DNA from: a halophilic archaeon J07HX64
GTDB taxonomy: Archaea > Halobacteriota > Halobacteria > Halobacteriales > Haloarculaceae
NCBI GenBank assembly: GCA_000416085.1
Contig: KE356579.1
Coordinates: 1,440,668-1,447,235 of the forward strand
Direction: 5' to 3'
DNA length: 6,568 nt
How positions within the stretch are numbered: position 1 is the stretch's first letter; every line of letters starts with the position of its first letter. This document shows positions 6,065 through 6,568 of the stretch, one piece after another. Both the position numbers and the translations under genes were made by a program. Below the pieces are notes generated by a model that did not search any database, was not told the origin of the DNA, and saw nothing but the letters and a program-made list of their open reading frames with translations.

Positions 6065-6568
6065 TTGCGTTTGATACCGTATCGAAAAGGCGAGAGCTAT
6101 TTCGATGTGGTCAGGGAAGCGGCTGACCCGAGCGCGGCCAGAGTGTTTGAGCAGGGCGGGAACCGGTTGTTCATCGGCGTGCCCAATGTGCACTCTGTCG
6201 GTCTCGCCGGACTGGAAGCCTGGCGAGGTGTGATGCCGATGGCACCAGACCCGACAGGGCCACACACCGCCGCCGAGATGATCGATATCTATGCGATGGA
6301 ACAACTCCGGGACGTGCCGTTTGTGGAGTGGAAAAACGAACCGGGGCCCAACAACGGTGACACGACGACCAGTGATCGGTTCGACGACGCGTACGGTCCG
6401 CTATCGACTGATCTCGACAGAATCGCTGACGAGGAGGGCACTCAACAGGACTGGTGGTACGGCGAGGACCGCCTGTTCGTCGAGGCTGATGTCGCGCGGG
6501 CGACTGGTGGGGGCCGTACATCTCACAGTTCCTGTTACACGATGTGGACCTGTGGTCGCTGCCGACCA
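6065..6568 (+). pseudogene. Vanadium-dependent haloperoxidase-like gene, frameshifted, 5' end abnormal (runs off right edge)
   Basis: The frame from 6065 encodes a stretch resembling the pre-catalytic half of the PAP2-type vanadium haloperoxidase family: RLFIGVPN, then a MPMAPDPTGP segment followed by AAEMIDIYAMEQLRDVPF (6239-6322), equivalent to the family's MPPAP...AEMVELYWMALLRDVPF. After EADVA the hallmark GDWWGPYISQFLLHDV continues in another frame (6499 on). Adding one base near 6498 would give V-A-P-G-D-W-W-G-P-Y, the expected family sequence. The frame is open only from 6014 (stop at 6011) and offers just TTG codons (6044, 6065, 6071) as starts, so the usual N-terminal segment and any export signal are missing. 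The metal-binding His and Arg residues lie beyond the window. Family members oxidise halides with peroxide, or act as phosphatase relatives. It could be a sequencing error in a GC run, a short variant, or a true relic. Confidence 0.6.

Noticed and set aside
6171..6521. Minus-strand frames across the right end
   Set aside because: Antisense to the haloperoxidase-like reading, which has family motifs; Arg/Pro/His-rich shadow composition.
1..6568. CRISPR array, tRNA/rRNA gene, insertion-sequence ends or origin
   Set aside because: No spaced direct repeats, cloverleaf-like segments, transposase motifs, terminal inverted repeats or origin-type repeat clusters were seen on reading both strands.

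Overview
The window looks like chromosomal DNA of a haloarchaeon (class Halobacteria). The predicted proteins are strongly Asp/Glu-rich and GC content is high. Two proteins carry twin-arginine (Tat) signals of haloarchaeal style, one with a lipobox. One gene has a TATA box about 28 nt before a GTG start, as expected for a leaderless transcript. A decayed receiver domain resembles haloarchaeal HalX regulators. I cannot name the species.

Layout, left to right. (1) Bases 1-1333, minus strand: the N-terminal 444 codons of a HyuA-type hydantoinase/oxoprolinase subunit, running off the left edge. (2) 1334-1555: a divergent intergenic region with a perfect 12-bp palindrome. (3) 1556-2626, plus: an intact DHH/DHHA1 phosphoesterase. 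(4) 2680-3432, plus: a Tat lipoprotein with a long acidic linker and a DUF192 domain, with a good promoter just upstream. (5) 3433-4383: a gene-poor stretch with a terminator-like hairpin, an AT-rich patch, a frameshifted relic of a HalX-like response regulator, and about 370 bases in which I support no gene. (6) 4384-5985, plus: a 533-residue Tat-exported protein ending in a dockerin-like pair of calcium-loop motifs; its central part is not recognised. (7) 6065-6568, plus: a vanadium-haloperoxidase-like coding stretch with no normal start and an apparent one-base frameshift near 6498, cut by the right edge.

The genes do not form one obvious pathway. The left half is ordinary haloarchaeal housekeeping or metabolic content. 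The right half (from about 3433) mixes relics with export-related genes and looks like a region undergoing gene loss. The most novel item is the 533-residue dockerin-like exported protein, possibly linked to the haloperoxidase-like gene directly behind it. That link is inference only, and I see no clear evidence of a new multi-gene system.
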